From: Hypomesus transpacificus
Taxonomy: Eukaryota; Chordata; Actinopteri; Osmeriformes; Osmeridae
Direction: 5' to 3'
Assembly: GCF_021917145.1 (NCBI RefSeq)
Contig: NC_061070.1
Coordinates: 9,782,743-9,846,742 of the forward strand
DNA length: 64,000 nucleotides
Both the position numbers and the translations under genes were made by a program. The notes below the pieces were generated by a model. That model was not told the DNA's origin and did not search any database. It saw only the letters and a list, made by a program, of their open reading frames with translations. The stretch's first letter is position 1; the number at the start of each line of letters is the position of its first letter. Shown here in pieces: positions 41,601 through 51,800 of this stretch.

Positions 41601-44600
41601 CTGTCTCCAGAGTGTGTGTGTGTTTCTGTCTCCAGAGTGTGTGTGTGTTTGTGTCTCCAGAGTGTGTGTGTGTTTGTGTCTCCAGAGTGTGTGTGTGTTT
41701 GTGTCTCCAGAGTGTGTGTGTGTTTTCTGTCTCCAGAGTGTGTGTGTGTTTCTGTCTCCAGAGGGTGTGTGTGTGTTTCTGTCTCCAAAGTGTGCGTGTG
41801 TTTGTGTCTCCAGAGTGTGTGTGGGTGTGTGTGTGTGTGAGCGTACAGGGTTGAGGAGCACGGTGAGGAACAGCTCTCCTCCGCGGATGCTCTTGTCCAG
41901 CTCCTTGGAGCCCCCGGGGTACTCGTTATAGAAGATGGTGTGGGTGAAGAGGCCACATGTCTGCCTGGGCAGCACCTGGAGGAGCGAGGGAACACACCAC
42001 GTGAGACGCCGTGAAGAGATGTTAAACCAGTCAAGGGTAGGAGGAAGAAGAGGACAAGGAGTGCTAGAAGAAGACGAGGAGGAGGGGGGCCTGAGGGGAG
42101 GAGGAGGATGGGGGCCTGAGAAGAGGATGGGGGCCTGAGAGTAGGAGGAGGATGGGGGCCTGAGAAGAGGATGGGGGCCTGAGAGGAGGAGGAGGATGGG
42201 GGCCTGAGAAGAGGATGGGGGCCTGAGAGTAGGAGGAGGATGGGGGCCTGAGATTAGGATGGGGGCCTGAGAGGAGGAGTACAGGGGTCTTACCTGGATG
42301 CCACTGTGGATGAAGCCCCTGCGGTAGCGGGCGGGCCGGAGGTGGGGGTACTCCTCCGTGCTGGTCACCTTGATGCCCCACACTGACTTCCAGGCCTCGT
42401 ACAGCTGGCTGTGCACGGGGTACACCCCCGAGTGATGGGGGGCCACCGCATAGCCCATGTCTGTGGGGATGCCGTGCTCCTGGGCGGAGGGAGAGAAGGA
42501 GGGAGGGACAGAGAGAGAGAGAGAGAGAGAGAGGAAGGGAAAGGGAGCAAGAGCGGGAGGATAGGAGGAAAAGAAAGATGTTACAGCGCGACGCCGGCCC
42601 TGGTCAACTTGTCGGCCCTTCTCCACTGGGGGGCGACACAGGCCCTCGAACACATTTTGACCAAACAGCATCGTCTTTAATCCTCACAGAGAGAACCGAA
42701 GCGCATTTATGGGCCGTGACAAACCTGCGTGCGAGCGTGCGCCTGTGTCACGCGGCGAGGTGTGCCGGGAATGCTAAGTGCGCCCTTGCTAAGGAGAGGA
42801 TGCTTGCAGCCTCATTAAGCCGTGATGAAGGATTCCTCTGCCATTCTCCCTCGCCTCGCCTCTCTCCTCCCCCTCCTCTGTCTCCCCTGACCAGGGTGCT
42901 CTGAGGCACCGTCCGTCACTGTCAGCCACGAGTAGAAGCAGGGAGGCGGCGAGGACCAGGAGGAGGGGAAGCAGCGCTGGTTGGTATTCCCCACCACACA
43001 CAGCCACACCCACACGCACACAGACAACCACAGATGTGGACACCCACGTCTCTCCAGAGGGGACTGGGGACCCAAGCTACCCCATGCCAATCACTAGATC
43101 GAGCCTGCAGCAGAAGCACGTCTTCAGCAGTGGCGTCTGGGAGGCGCGTCACTGCACGTTAGACCCGTCTTTACTGGGACGTGGCATGTGGCCAGCTAAA
43201 CCGGCTCTAAACACACACACAGGGAGGAGGAGGAGCATAGAGCCCCCCCCCCCCCCCCCCGCTGGAGAGCCCCCCCTGCGGATGCTACAGTATATCAAGT
43301 GGTGCTGCCTGAACAAGCAGAAAACGCCAATATCGTTAACCAGGAGGAATGGAAGACTGGCCCCGGCCACCACCAATCCACTTACGGCCCCGTTCGCTCT
43401 CTGAATTAGGACTGACCCAAAAACCACCGGCCACAAAACCCCCCGCTTCCAAACTACAGCTTATTCAATCAGGCTCAATTTGAGTTGAAGGAACTCAATA
43501 GAGCCCTGAAGGAAGCGTAAATAAAGTGCCACCTTCGCTCTCCCCAGACAGTGACGGCTCTGGCCCATAAATGCTCTGTTCCAGGTCACTTTATGCTCCG
43601 TGTCGATACTTCCATTGCAGCTTGTGCCTTATAAACGCACTGCTTCACAGCCCAGCTCGTTTTGGTTTGAACATACGAGATAATATAATATGATAGATAA
43701 TAACATACCAGATAATAATAAGTGGATATGTGTCTTCGTTTTACACAGAGATATTAAGAATGACTAGTTCATATCAAGCATCCATTACCCCCGAAGCTGT
43801 GAAGTCAGTCTGGCCTCTAACCCTAAAATGGTTAGAGTTAGCCTTTAACATTCAGAGAAGGCATCTCCACACTCTCTCTCTATCTCCCCCCCCCTCTCAC
43901 CTGGGCGAAGAGCATGTTGAGTCTCATCTGCTCTGCCAGCACGCTGACATTGTGGAACAGGTGGGGCTGCATGTGGCTCCACATGTGAGGGAACCACCAG
44001 AACTCCTTCCTGTGTCGAAGGAGCATGTCGTCTCCCCGGTCCTCCTCGTCTGTGCCTGGGGGGGAGGGGGAACAACAGAGAGAAGTAGCAGGAAAGAGAC
44101 AGTGAGAGAAATAGTAGGTAGAAGTGGGGGAAGAGGTGAAGATGAAGGAAGGGGAAGATTGAGACAATTTGACGTAAGAATTTGTAAACCTCTCCAGCAC
44201 CGACGGTGCTTTCAGAACCAAGATCCTAAAGGGGTGATGCATACCAGCATATATAAGCTCTAGGTTTAGTTCACTTAAGAAAGTCAGGGGCAGTATTGCA
44301 ATTGTAGTATGATGACATTCACTTTACCTGTGTGATAGAACTTTCCAGAAAAGCCCAGGTTGAAGGTAAAATTGGGTACCAGAGTCCGCAGTTTGTTCTG
44401 AGTGTTGAGTAATGCCTAGAAAGTAAAAATATATATAAATCAGTTACCAAAGCATGTTTTTCTTCAAAGCTTGGGTGATGCACATTCAATGATTAAATGT
44501 TTTGAAGGCAAATACTATGCCCTACACACAGAACAATTACCATGTCTATGACAGATCTTTCAGTTTTCTAAATCTTAGAAGCATCCGGCAGTCGGGACCA

Positions 44601-47365
44601 TATAGCTTAACCACTAGATGGCAAAGTACTCTACCTCTGGAACACGCCGGAAAAATGGAGAAGTCCCAGCCAGGCTCAAGCAGTGTGACAAGCCATGACA
44701 GATAAAAACCCATTTCCTATTTACAGACTATTTGCCCACATCAGCTAGGTCAATAAGAGATAGGCGCTGGGAGATATTGTATGGAGGGTAATGGGATTTG
44801 CAAACCACACCTGTGGAAAAGCCCCAGAGAGTTTCATTCCCTTTTCATCGATCAAATTGTGTGGGATTCGTGTGGCATCCACTCCACAAATCCCAACACA
44901 GGGACAGATAGGTATAGATAGCTACCTCCTGGCTCAACACATCAGCGCTGCGCTGGCCAGATAGACACCCGGGCCCACCCACTCTCCCCGACCCCTCTGC
45001 TAGATTGAGAGATGGGTTGGCTGCTGGGGCTGATAAGACAGAAGCTATCTGTCCCAAACGTATCGTGTACAGAGGGCGGAGGCTGGGGCCGTCCTTGGGA
45101 ACGGGAGGGTACGCACCGTTTGTTTACCTTGCAGATTCATGTGTTTGTTGACGCCACGCGCGTGTGTGTGCAAGCGCCTCCACTTGATCCGACTCGGGGC
45201 TGTGGTGAGTGTGTGTCTACTGGCTGGGGACGACTTGAGGTTTGCTGACAGACAGATAAGCTCGCCCCCCCCCTCCCCAGACCCTTGTCTGATGACACGT
45301 ACTGATGCAGGCTGAACAACACCCATATCTCGTTGCACACGTTCCCGAAAAAGGCCCGCTTGGACTCGACTGCGAGTGAAGATGCCGGCGGAGGCGTGTG
45401 GCGCTCGCTGAAGAGGATGGAGGGGAGAGAGCTGGAGCACTGTGGGGGGGCCCGGTGGGGCATGCGGGCAGACACTTCTGTGCCACTTTGGAGGCTTGGA
45501 GGGTGGGCAGAGAGCCCAGGAAGGGGGGGGGGGGTAGGGTCAGTTGGGACCAGTGATCTGGTCTGGTTGACGTGTCAATCTCACAAGTTTGAGAGCAGTC
45601 AAATCTCCTGTCATTTCGGTTGCCCCGACGACGCATGTATGCATCCGACACAGAGTCGCGAGGCTCCAGACTCTGAGCCCTCTCCAGGACGGTGAGTCTC
45701 TCCCTGGGCTTTAAGACTCTCGCCCTGGGCTGATGATGTCACTTCAGCCTCTGGGTGTTTGCCTGACCCTGGCCCACACAGGCTGGACATGCAGCACCTG
45801 CACTAACAGCCCAGCACTGGTCGGAGTCCTGTGTCACATGTTCTCCACTCCCGGCTGGACTTGAACAGACTTCAAAGCACAGCATGGGGGGGGGGGGGAG
45901 CGTGAATTCATCCTAAGGTATAAACATATACATTCATTGACCTTAAAAGGTTCATAAGGCGTATGCTTTGTAAGGGGTTGATGAGCAGAGGGATGACTAG
46001 GTGAGCAGTTTCTTCAGTAAGCCGTTTCAAAAAGTTTTCCGACACGAATTCACAGCAAATGCAATTTGCAAGTCTTCTTCAAGTAAAATAAGCGCTCACA
46101 GTTGCCCGACTTTGTCAGCAACGGAGTTTCCGAATCGGATCCGCTGGCAAACAAAGTAAGAAGCGGCGTTCTGTCAGACTACCAGGGCTTGTTAGTTGAA
46201 TGCCTTTCCTCTACTCATCCCAACAGTAAAGGAGACGTGTTATTGCTGAACCGCAAAAAATAAAAAAGTCCGCAGTCTGCATTTTTGGCAACGACGGCTC
46301 ATTATACGTGAAACAATTCCATGATCATACCGTGAAACACGTGGTGCGGTCCAATCCATACCATGGTACACGTCTGGACCAGTGGAACGTCCACCCTGTC
46401 CACCCCAAGACTAATACAAAAGCCCAAGCTTGCTGGCAGTATGCTTATTCATTTAACGGATGCTTTTATTCAAAGCAATGCGCAAATAATGACTACTGTG
46501 GTAAGTGGGGCAGATAACCGAGGACAATAAGTGTCCTGTTCTTCCAGTATTACAGTGGTTTCGTGCCAAGGAAGGAACAGTATTTAAACTAGACACAGAG
46601 CAACAACAACACCGTCATCTGAACTAGAACAACAACATCAGACGGTATCTCAAGAACAATCTTTTTCGGGGACTATAAAAAGACTAATACAGGATGACTC
46701 GGAGGGAGAGGCAGGATTGGTCGGGCTCGCCCAGGCGTCACAGAGAGATCTTTTATTTTTTTGATATTCTAAACCGACGTCTAAAATGGACTGGGATTTG
46801 GAATGATTGACTAAGCACCCATCTGATTACAGAGAGATACTCAATGTACAGCGGCTTAATGACATGACCAGCAGCAGTGGTTCCCAACAGCAGGGTGAGA
46901 GAATCCAGCGACATCCGGATCCTTCCAACCACTCTTATGGTTTAGTTACTGTTGAGGCTGGGGACTGTATTTCCCCACAAGTACTCTAAATCATGACATC
47001 TGCACAACATATTCTACTGAATCCGATCGAACCGACCGCTGAAAAGTGAATTTAAGGCTGCGAGTGCGTATTTCTGTGCCTGTGTGTGAACACCAAGTCG
47101 GGTGTGTGCGTGTGTGTGCGCGCGCACGCGTGGAAATCAGCTTTAGTACTTAGGAGTCAGTGCTGAGGCTGCACCTTGAGTGAGAATAGAGAAGATTAGG
47201 CCTCCATTAGTCAGGCCTTGTTTCGAGGCTCTGCAGTGCGCCTCACCACTCCTGGCTGGTGGAGCTGATTAAGGCTGCCTCGTATGACAGGGGGGGGGGG
47301 TCCAGGTGGCAACCAGCTAGCAACACAGAGCGCAGGGGCCTAACAAGCCCAAGGCTGGGTGAAAA

Positions 47366-47397
<32 letters not shown>

Positions 47398-50300
47398 GCA
47401 TGCTAAAACACGCCCCGGCACACACATTGGCTGCATTATTAATGTGAGCTCAGGTTAATTACAGACATCCCCTTAGATCGTTGAGTCCAATCTATTACAG
47501 ATCCCGCTTGGTGAAAGTGGTTGGATTTCAATGAGCAGTCGCGTGAAGGAGGGATGAATGGGGAGGGGAGGCGGTTAACAACCTCATTGCTCAACAATAC
47601 AAGCCCACTTGCGAAGCTCTTTCACCGCACTCGAGCTCTCCTCTCATTCAGGCGGCTAACGGCTCCTTACATCGGCTCTCTAATAGGATTAGAAACAGCG
47701 TCCTCGGTGGCAGCGCACCAACAGGTAAAGTAACCCTGTCCCTCAAGGCCTCCAGGCAGGAGTCAGATGGCTGAGCGGTGAGGGAGTCGGGCTAGTAATC
47801 CGAAGGTTGCTAGATCGATTCCCCGCTGTGCTAAATGACGTTGTGTCCTTGGGCAAGGCACTTCACCCTACTTGCCTCGGGGGGGAATGTCCCTGTATTA
47901 ACTGTAAGTCGCTCTGGATAAGAGCGTCTGCTAAATGACTAAATGTAAATGTAAGGCCTCCAGGCAGCCACCAACAGGTAAAGTAACCCCTGTCCCTCAA
48001 GGCCTCCAGGCAGCCACCAACAGGTAAAGTAACCCCTGTCCCTCAAGGCTTCCAGGCAGCCACCAACAGGTAAAGTAACCCCTGTCCCTCAAGGCCTCCA
48101 GGCAGGCAGCCACCAACAGGTAAAGTAAACCCTGTCCCTCAAGGCCTCCAGGCAGCCGACGAGGGCTTGTCGCAATCACGTGGCCTCTCTGGCGCCGTGC
48201 GGGGAGGGAAAGGTCGTTGGGAGAAGCGAGCAAACAGGATTTGCAGTCTGAGGCGCCGTCCTGTGGTCTCGGGCGGACGACACGTCTCCAATCGCTCTTC
48301 GGAAGATGAGACATTTACGTGGCGTTAATGGGGTTTTCCTCCGTCGTTTAAAGCGCGGACGGGGCTGGGGAGCACGCATAGTCCTGTACGAGTGCTCTGT
48401 GAGTCATATACAATCACCCCTGAAGCAATTATCCAGTTGGGTCCCATAGGTCACGGTGATGACTCAACACATTGGAAGTGCCTTATTCGATCCCGCCTCC
48501 ACTCTCTAACTCACTTGTATGCTAAACCAGACTGATGGCAATGCTGTCAGAGGAAACGAAGGACAAGCGAGTTAACTGCTTGATTGACTTGAGGGAGTGC
48601 GGGAGGTCGGGAGGCCCCCCTTCCTCTCCCCTCCCCCCTCCATTTCTGGGAACAGGCGACGCACGCTCATCAGCCTAACCCCTCTTTTGCTTTGCTGAAG
48701 TGTCGAGTTAACCCCACCCCCTTCAACCCCCTTCACGTTGCCTTCTTGTTGCCATGGCGGAGCACTCGTCACTCCTCTTACTATTCCAATTAATTGTACT
48801 CATTTAGTTGGATGCATTTGGCAGCGTGGCCCCCTCCGGGCCAACACAGCTCATTCCCCCCCACACTTCCTCTTCATGTGCCGGGCACAAACTGCTGACG
48901 CAGGCCCCAGAAGGCTGGGGCGGAGGCCGGGGCCCGCGGAGAGGCAAACCCATTAGGAGGGGTTGTGATGTAGAGTGGGACTCTCACGCTTTTGTCACTT
49001 CAAATAAGGCTTGGGTCCAGGCTTGCCTGGAGGGAAAGGGCTGAGGGTGGTTGTGTGTGTGTGTGTGTGAGTGTGTGTGCGAAGGGGGGGGGTTGTCTAA
49101 AGTCGTCCGGCGGTGGTTTTCCTCAGAGTGAAGTAGGCAGCACGTGCGATTGACTGGATGCATGGCGACGGGCTAACGAGAAAACGTCAGCCCACGGAGG
49201 CTCATTGCGGCTGAGACAGGCTGCTAATGACAACGCTAATAAAGGGCTGTGTGTGATTCACCAGCTAGATGCACCTTACTGACAATCTCGCTGGAAATCA
49301 ATTGTTCTTTTCTGGCCACAAAGGCTGGTGCTTACTTCAAAAGCTCAACGGCTCGGGCTGAGCTTGTTTTCACTGGAACTTTCTAGAATCGCTAAGCAAG
49401 TCTGGCTCTTTGAAGTCGGCTGACACACAAAAGGGGTACGGTCTACCCGTCTAAGGAAGTAGACGAGGAGAAAAAACTGCTGACTTAGCAGAGAGAGAAA
49501 CTGTGCGTGTGGGGAAAAAAGGCGTGTATTAAAAAGGGACCGAAAGAGAAGACGACCTACCTCCACGTCCGACACCTTCATGCGGGTGCCCTCCTTCCCC
49601 ACGAAGATGTCGTCCACGTCCACCAGCAGGTGGCGCTCCAGCGACAAGCACAGCCTCTTCCCCGTCAGGTAGGCGATGGCGTCCACAAACACCAGCTTGT
49701 GCAGCCAGAAGTTGAGGTTGTTGCCGAACAGCACCCGCTGGATGCCGTCGTGCAGGCCCAGGTCCTGCACCACGGTGGCGTGGACCGCACGGAGGGGGCC
49801 CAGGTGGGCCAGCGCCTCCGACGACCTGGTGCTGGCCAGCAGGACGGGCTCGTAGGTGGAGTGGTTGGACTGGAAGACGGTCCAGTCGTCGCCCGGCAGT
49901 GGGCCGGCCTCCACCTCGTTGGGCCGGGTGATGTAGAGCAGCGGGGCGCTGGGGTTGATGCGGTAGTCCCTCAGGCCCAGGTGGGAGTGCAGGAAGAGGG
50001 GGAAGCCCTTGAGCTGGGCGCTGAGCAGCGAGTTCTCGTTGGCCTTGAAGAAGCCCACCACGCCCACGCCGTACTCCACGCAGTACTTGTCGAGCAGGTC
50101 GCGGTTCCAGGCGTCCAGGTTGACGTACTTGAGCACGTTCTCGTAGACGATGAGCGCGTAGCGGCCGCGGTTGCGCTCCGTCAGCGTGGGCATGTCGCCC
50201 TTGCCCGGGGCGATCTCCGTGCGGTAGCGGAAGCGGCTCGACTCCAGGATGGCCACGATCTCCTGGCCCAGCTGCGAGTAGATGCTTTCCACAAACACCA

Positions 50301-50601
50301 GCACCACCGGCTCCGTCCGCGAGTTGTCCACCGCCTTGGCGGGCCGCGGGCGGCCCGGGCGCACGAAGAGGGGCGTCCGCTGGCCCCCCGCCCCGCCACC
50401 GGCCCCCGCGGCGAGCGCAGGCCCCCCGCCGCAGTCACTGAAGGGCAGCGGGGGCGCCTCCTTGATCTTGGGGCTGTTGCTGACGTAGTAGGCCAAGCAG
50501 GCCATGGAGAGCAGGCAGAAGAGGATGAGCGCCAGGATGAGGCGGTGCAGCTCCAGCTGGCGGACGCCGCGCACCAGCTTCCACACGCCCACTCCCAACA
50601 T
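38488..50601 (-). CDS. ndst2: NDST2, bifunctional heparan sulfate N-deacetylase/N-sulfotransferase
   Basis: Golgi type II membrane enzyme that removes acetyl groups from GlcNAc in heparan sulfate or heparin and replaces them with sulfate from PAPS. Coding exons: 49561-50601, 44328-44415, 43901-44055, 42294-42479, 41847-41975, 40818-41000, 40517-40613, 40310-40433, 39611-39785, 39287-39457, 39030-39139, 38781-38883, 38488-38613; total 895 aa (human 883), all phases agreeing. The N-terminus [20 protein letters not shown] and a TM at about 22-43 match NDST2 rather than NDST1. A Gly/Ala/Pro-rich insert follows near residues 60-90. Deacetylase motifs are [12 protein letters not shown] (about 327) and [11 protein letters not shown] (about 398-408). 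The PAPS loop GPQKTGTTA starts near 622, with Lys625 catalytic by homology and with intron 7 splitting its second Gly codon. YSWYQHQRAH and GFWCQ are present. An upstream in-frame ATG at 50667 is less family-like. Introns 4, 5 and 8 are largely minisatellite. Confidence 0.96.
39788..40262. repeat. G-rich minisatellite filling NDST2 intron 8
   Basis: Roughly 17 imperfect units of about 26-28 bp (GAGGGAGGGAGAGGGGGGTG and variants). It starts immediately next to the exon 9 acceptor (39786-39787) and ends about 47 bp from the exon 8 donor. Strand asymmetry is extreme: G/A on plus, C/T in the transcript. Confidence 0.94.
41331..41840. repeat. About 20-copy minisatellite in NDST2 intron 5
   Basis: Units of 22-26 bp built of (GT)n plus TTTCTGTCTCCAGA, counted from twenty TCTCCAG/TCTCCCG/TCTCCAA cores. 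The array runs to within six bases of the exon 5 splice donor (41841-41846, GTACGC on minus). Long open frames through it on both strands are artefacts of the repeat. Confidence 0.95.
42084..42283. repeat. GATGGGGGCCTGAGA minisatellite in NDST2 intron 4
   Basis: About nine units of 19-22 bp alternate between GAGGAGGAGGATGGGGGCCT and AGAAGAGGATGGGGGCCTGA forms. It fills most of the 318-bp intron 41976-42293. Confidence 0.92.
43243..43260. repeat. C18 homopolymer
   Basis: Eighteen C in NDST2 intron 3, between exons at 43901 and 42479; the length is likely to vary. Confidence 0.9.
46445..46520 (+). repeat. Degenerate teleost SINE/LINE-tail motif
   Basis: ATTCATTTAACGGATGCTTT followed by TATTCAAAGCAATG resembles the widespread fish retroposon tail (CATTTAGCAGACGCTTTTAT then CCAAAGCGACTTAC). 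It is isolated and diverged. Confidence 0.5.
47367..47395. repeat. C29 homopolymer
   Basis: Twenty-nine C in NDST2 intron 1; the true length is uncertain in any assembly. Confidence 0.9.
47714..48155. repeat. 46-bp minisatellite interrupted by a SINE
   Basis: Units AAGGCCTCCAGGCAGCCACC then AACAGGTAAAGTAACCCCTG and TCCCTC. One unit precedes the SINE (47714-47759) and about four and a half follow (47953 onward), with small variants (GCTTCC for GCCTCC, one GGCAGGCAG expansion). Confidence 0.92.
47760..47952 (+). mobile_element. tRNA-derived SINE
   Basis: About 193 bp. The head has RNA polymerase III promoter boxes: A box TGGCTGAGCGG at 47768-47778 and a B-box-like AGATCGATTCC near 47812-47822. 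The body has CCTTGGGCAAGGCACTTCAC, the tail GTCGCTCTGGATAAGAGCGT then CTGCTAAATGAC, and it ends in AAATGTAAATGT repeats. This is the common SINE type of salmonid/pike-like fish. The flanks AAGGCCTCCAGGCAG (47745-47759 and 47953-47967) look like a 15-bp target duplication, although they are also minisatellite sequence. Confidence 0.88.
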
Positions 50602-51171
50602 GGCCGACGGCGGGCGCGGGGTCGGCGACGGCAGGGCAAAGGAGGCGGGGCACCAGCGGCGGGGCACGGCGGCAGAGGGAGGGGGCAGGGCCTCGGGAGG
50701 AGGAGGAGGAAGAAGGGGAGGAGGACTGAGCAGCAGACAGTGGCACTAAGCTGTGCTGAGGAATAGCCATTTACGCTAGGTCACCATGGCCCCCATAGCC
50801 CATGACTCGGCACCTGTGGACCCCGCCCTGCGCTCTCTCTCTCTCTCCACCTCTCTGGACGAAGCGCCGCCGCGATGGAGGGAAACGGAGGAACCAGCTC
50901 GCTCGCCAGCGGGCAGCCTGCTCTGACTCACGCAGTCTGGATTGGCCCTCCGGGCTCCCTCTCCTCCCCCTCGCTCGCTCGCACGCTCCCTCTCTCTCTC
51001 TCCCTCCCACTCTGTCTCGCTCGGTTTTTTCACTCGGCACGGCTACCTAAGAGGATTGGGTTTCTCCCTCTGTGCGCTCCTCACACTCCTCCTCCTCCGC
51101 CTCTTCTACTCCTTCAATCCTTCCCCTTCCTCTCTCTCTCTCTCTCTCTCTCTCTGCTTGGCGGATCAGCA

Positions 51172-51230
<59 letters not shown>

Positions 51231-51240
51231 CGGATCAGCA

Positions 51241-51338
<98 letters not shown>

Positions 51339-51800
51339 CTCTCTCTCTCCGTCTCTCTCTCTCCGTCTCTCTCTCTCCGTCTCTCTCTCTCCGTCTCTCT
51401 CTCTCCGTCTCTCTCTCTCTGTCTCTCTCCCGTCACCTAACACCGGAGAGCTCCTTCGTTGGCACGTAAACACAGACGTTATCAGGGGAGCGCGGCGTGT
51501 CGGCCACTCCGGCTGTCTGTGTGCGGATGTGTGCGTCGCTCCGTCTCTCAGCTCGAGAGTGTGTGTGTGTGTGAGTTTCAGCAGCGTCGGGGCTGGGGGT
51601 TGCCGGGGCTGGGGCTCAGCCCTGAAGACGGCCCCCCGTGGAGGCCCAGACCGCTCATCTCGGGGGCGGGCGGAGAGTACGCGCCTGGGAAGGGGGGGAT
51701 GAGGAGAGAGAGAGACAGAGAGAGAGGGAGAGAGACAGAGGGAGAGAGAGAGAGAGAGAAGGGAGGGGGGGGGGAAGAGAGGGAGGGGGGCGTTAGTACT
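50602..51800 (-). promoter_or_regulatory. GC-rich, CT-repeat NDST2 leader/promoter region
   Basis: Sequence directly above the NDST2 start is very GC-rich with many CpG, then strongly CT-rich. A possible acceptor (CTGTCTGCTGCTCAG on minus, edge about 50725) suggests that the first coding exon may begin there with further exons upstream. No TATA box or defined start site is visible, so the promoter role is inferred. Confidence 0.4.
51130..51430. repeat. Long (CT)n with duplicated CGGATCAGCAG blocks
   Basis: Three CT runs separated by two near-identical spacers GGCGGATCAGCAGTTT (51160 and 51230 areas), then TCCGTCTCTCTC units. On the NDST2 sense strand this is (GA)n. Confidence 0.95.

Larger units (their letters stand above)
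44416..49560 (-). other. NDST2 intron 1 (after the first coding exon)
   Basis: 5.1 kb intron. It holds a decayed SINE-type tail near 46.45 kb, a C29 run, a SINE with a surrounding minisatellite at 47.7-48.2 kb, and otherwise mixed GC-rich and GT-repeat DNA. No independent gene is supported. Confidence 0.7.

Noticed and set aside
41280..42671. 463-aa minus-strand frame with HTHTLE repeats
   Set aside because: Intron arrays read through between two NDST2 exons; splice sites and homology give the true exons.
46308..46517. 69-aa plus-strand frame with several Cys
   Set aside because: It overlaps a decayed retroposon tail inside an NDST2 intron; no family was recognised.
49507..50766. 419-aa plus-strand reading frame
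   Set aside because: Antisense shadow of NDST2 exon 1; GC-rich coding DNA often stays open on the other strand.
50875..51702. 275-aa Ser/Leu-rich plus-strand frame
   Set aside because: Translation of a (CT)n tract upstream of NDST2.
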